Shown piece after piece: positions 6,639 to 6,640 of a DNA stretch of 6,640 bases (positions are counted from its first letter, which is position 1; each line of letters starts with the position of its first letter). Source of the stretch: Bacteroidales bacterium (GTDB taxonomy: Bacteria > Bacteroidota > Bacteroidia > Bacteroidales > WCHB1-69); contig JAKSMH010000060.1 in the NCBI GenBank assembly GCA_024400715.1, positions 1 to 6,640 on the forward strand, in the 5' to 3' direction. Made by a program: the position numbers and the translations under genes. The notes below the pieces were generated by a model that was not told where the DNA came from, searched no databases, and saw nothing but the letters and a program-made list of their open reading frames with translations.

Positions 6639-6640
6639 GC

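Noticed and set aside
6511..6640. Insertion sequence end at the junction
   Set aside because: No terminal inverted repeat, target-site duplication or transposase-like translation is visible. Only a 9-bp direct repeat (CCCAATCGC) is present, which is too little.

Overview
The window looks like a piece of a ~40% GC bacterial genome (composition judged by eye), probably a pectin-degrading, Gram-negative gut or rumen organism. Three near-complete or partial copies of a secreted family 11 polysaccharide lyase (PL11, rhamnogalacturonan lyase) dominate it. One copy has a classical signal peptide and one a probable lipoprotein signal. A textbook sigma70 promoter (TTGACA-N17-TAATAT) and Shine-Dalgarno sites argue against Bacteroidota. 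Fibrobacterota or Lentisphaerota/Verrucomicrobiota fit, but the sequence does not decide between them. The standard code fits: Trp is TGG, and reading through the only TGA stop of a window gene gives nothing family-like.

All genes lie on the minus strand, so transcription runs from right to left. 6511-6640: a GC-richer tail (~55% GC by my count) carrying a fragment of a BspA-type leucine-rich-repeat (LRR_5) protein. ~6510: an abrupt junction. 5104-6510: PL11 copy C, missing about its first 184 residues. 3079-5043: intact PL11 copy B (654 aa). 1016-3052: intact PL11 copy A (678 aa). The gaps are 60 nt (C to B) and 26 nt (B to A), so B and A, and originally C, look like one transcription unit. 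It ends at a hairpin plus T5 at 964-991, with a second, weaker hairpin at 874-932. 776-804: promoter for the next gene. 31-741: a trans-polyprenyl diphosphate synthase that stops before its second Asp-rich motif, probably through a frameshift.

The PL11 enzymes would cut the alternating rhamnose/galacturonic acid backbone of rhamnogalacturonan I by beta-elimination outside the cytoplasm. The polyprenyl synthase is a housekeeping isoprenoid gene with its own promoter and no evident link to pectin use. I see no transporter, regulator, GH105 hydrolase, mobile element, CRISPR, tRNA or rRNA here.

The points most worth checking are the tandem PL11 amplification with active-site differences between copies, the junction that cuts copy C and joins it out of frame to an LRR protein (real rearrangement or chimeric assembly), and the truncated polyprenyl synthase. 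I found no convincing undescribed system.
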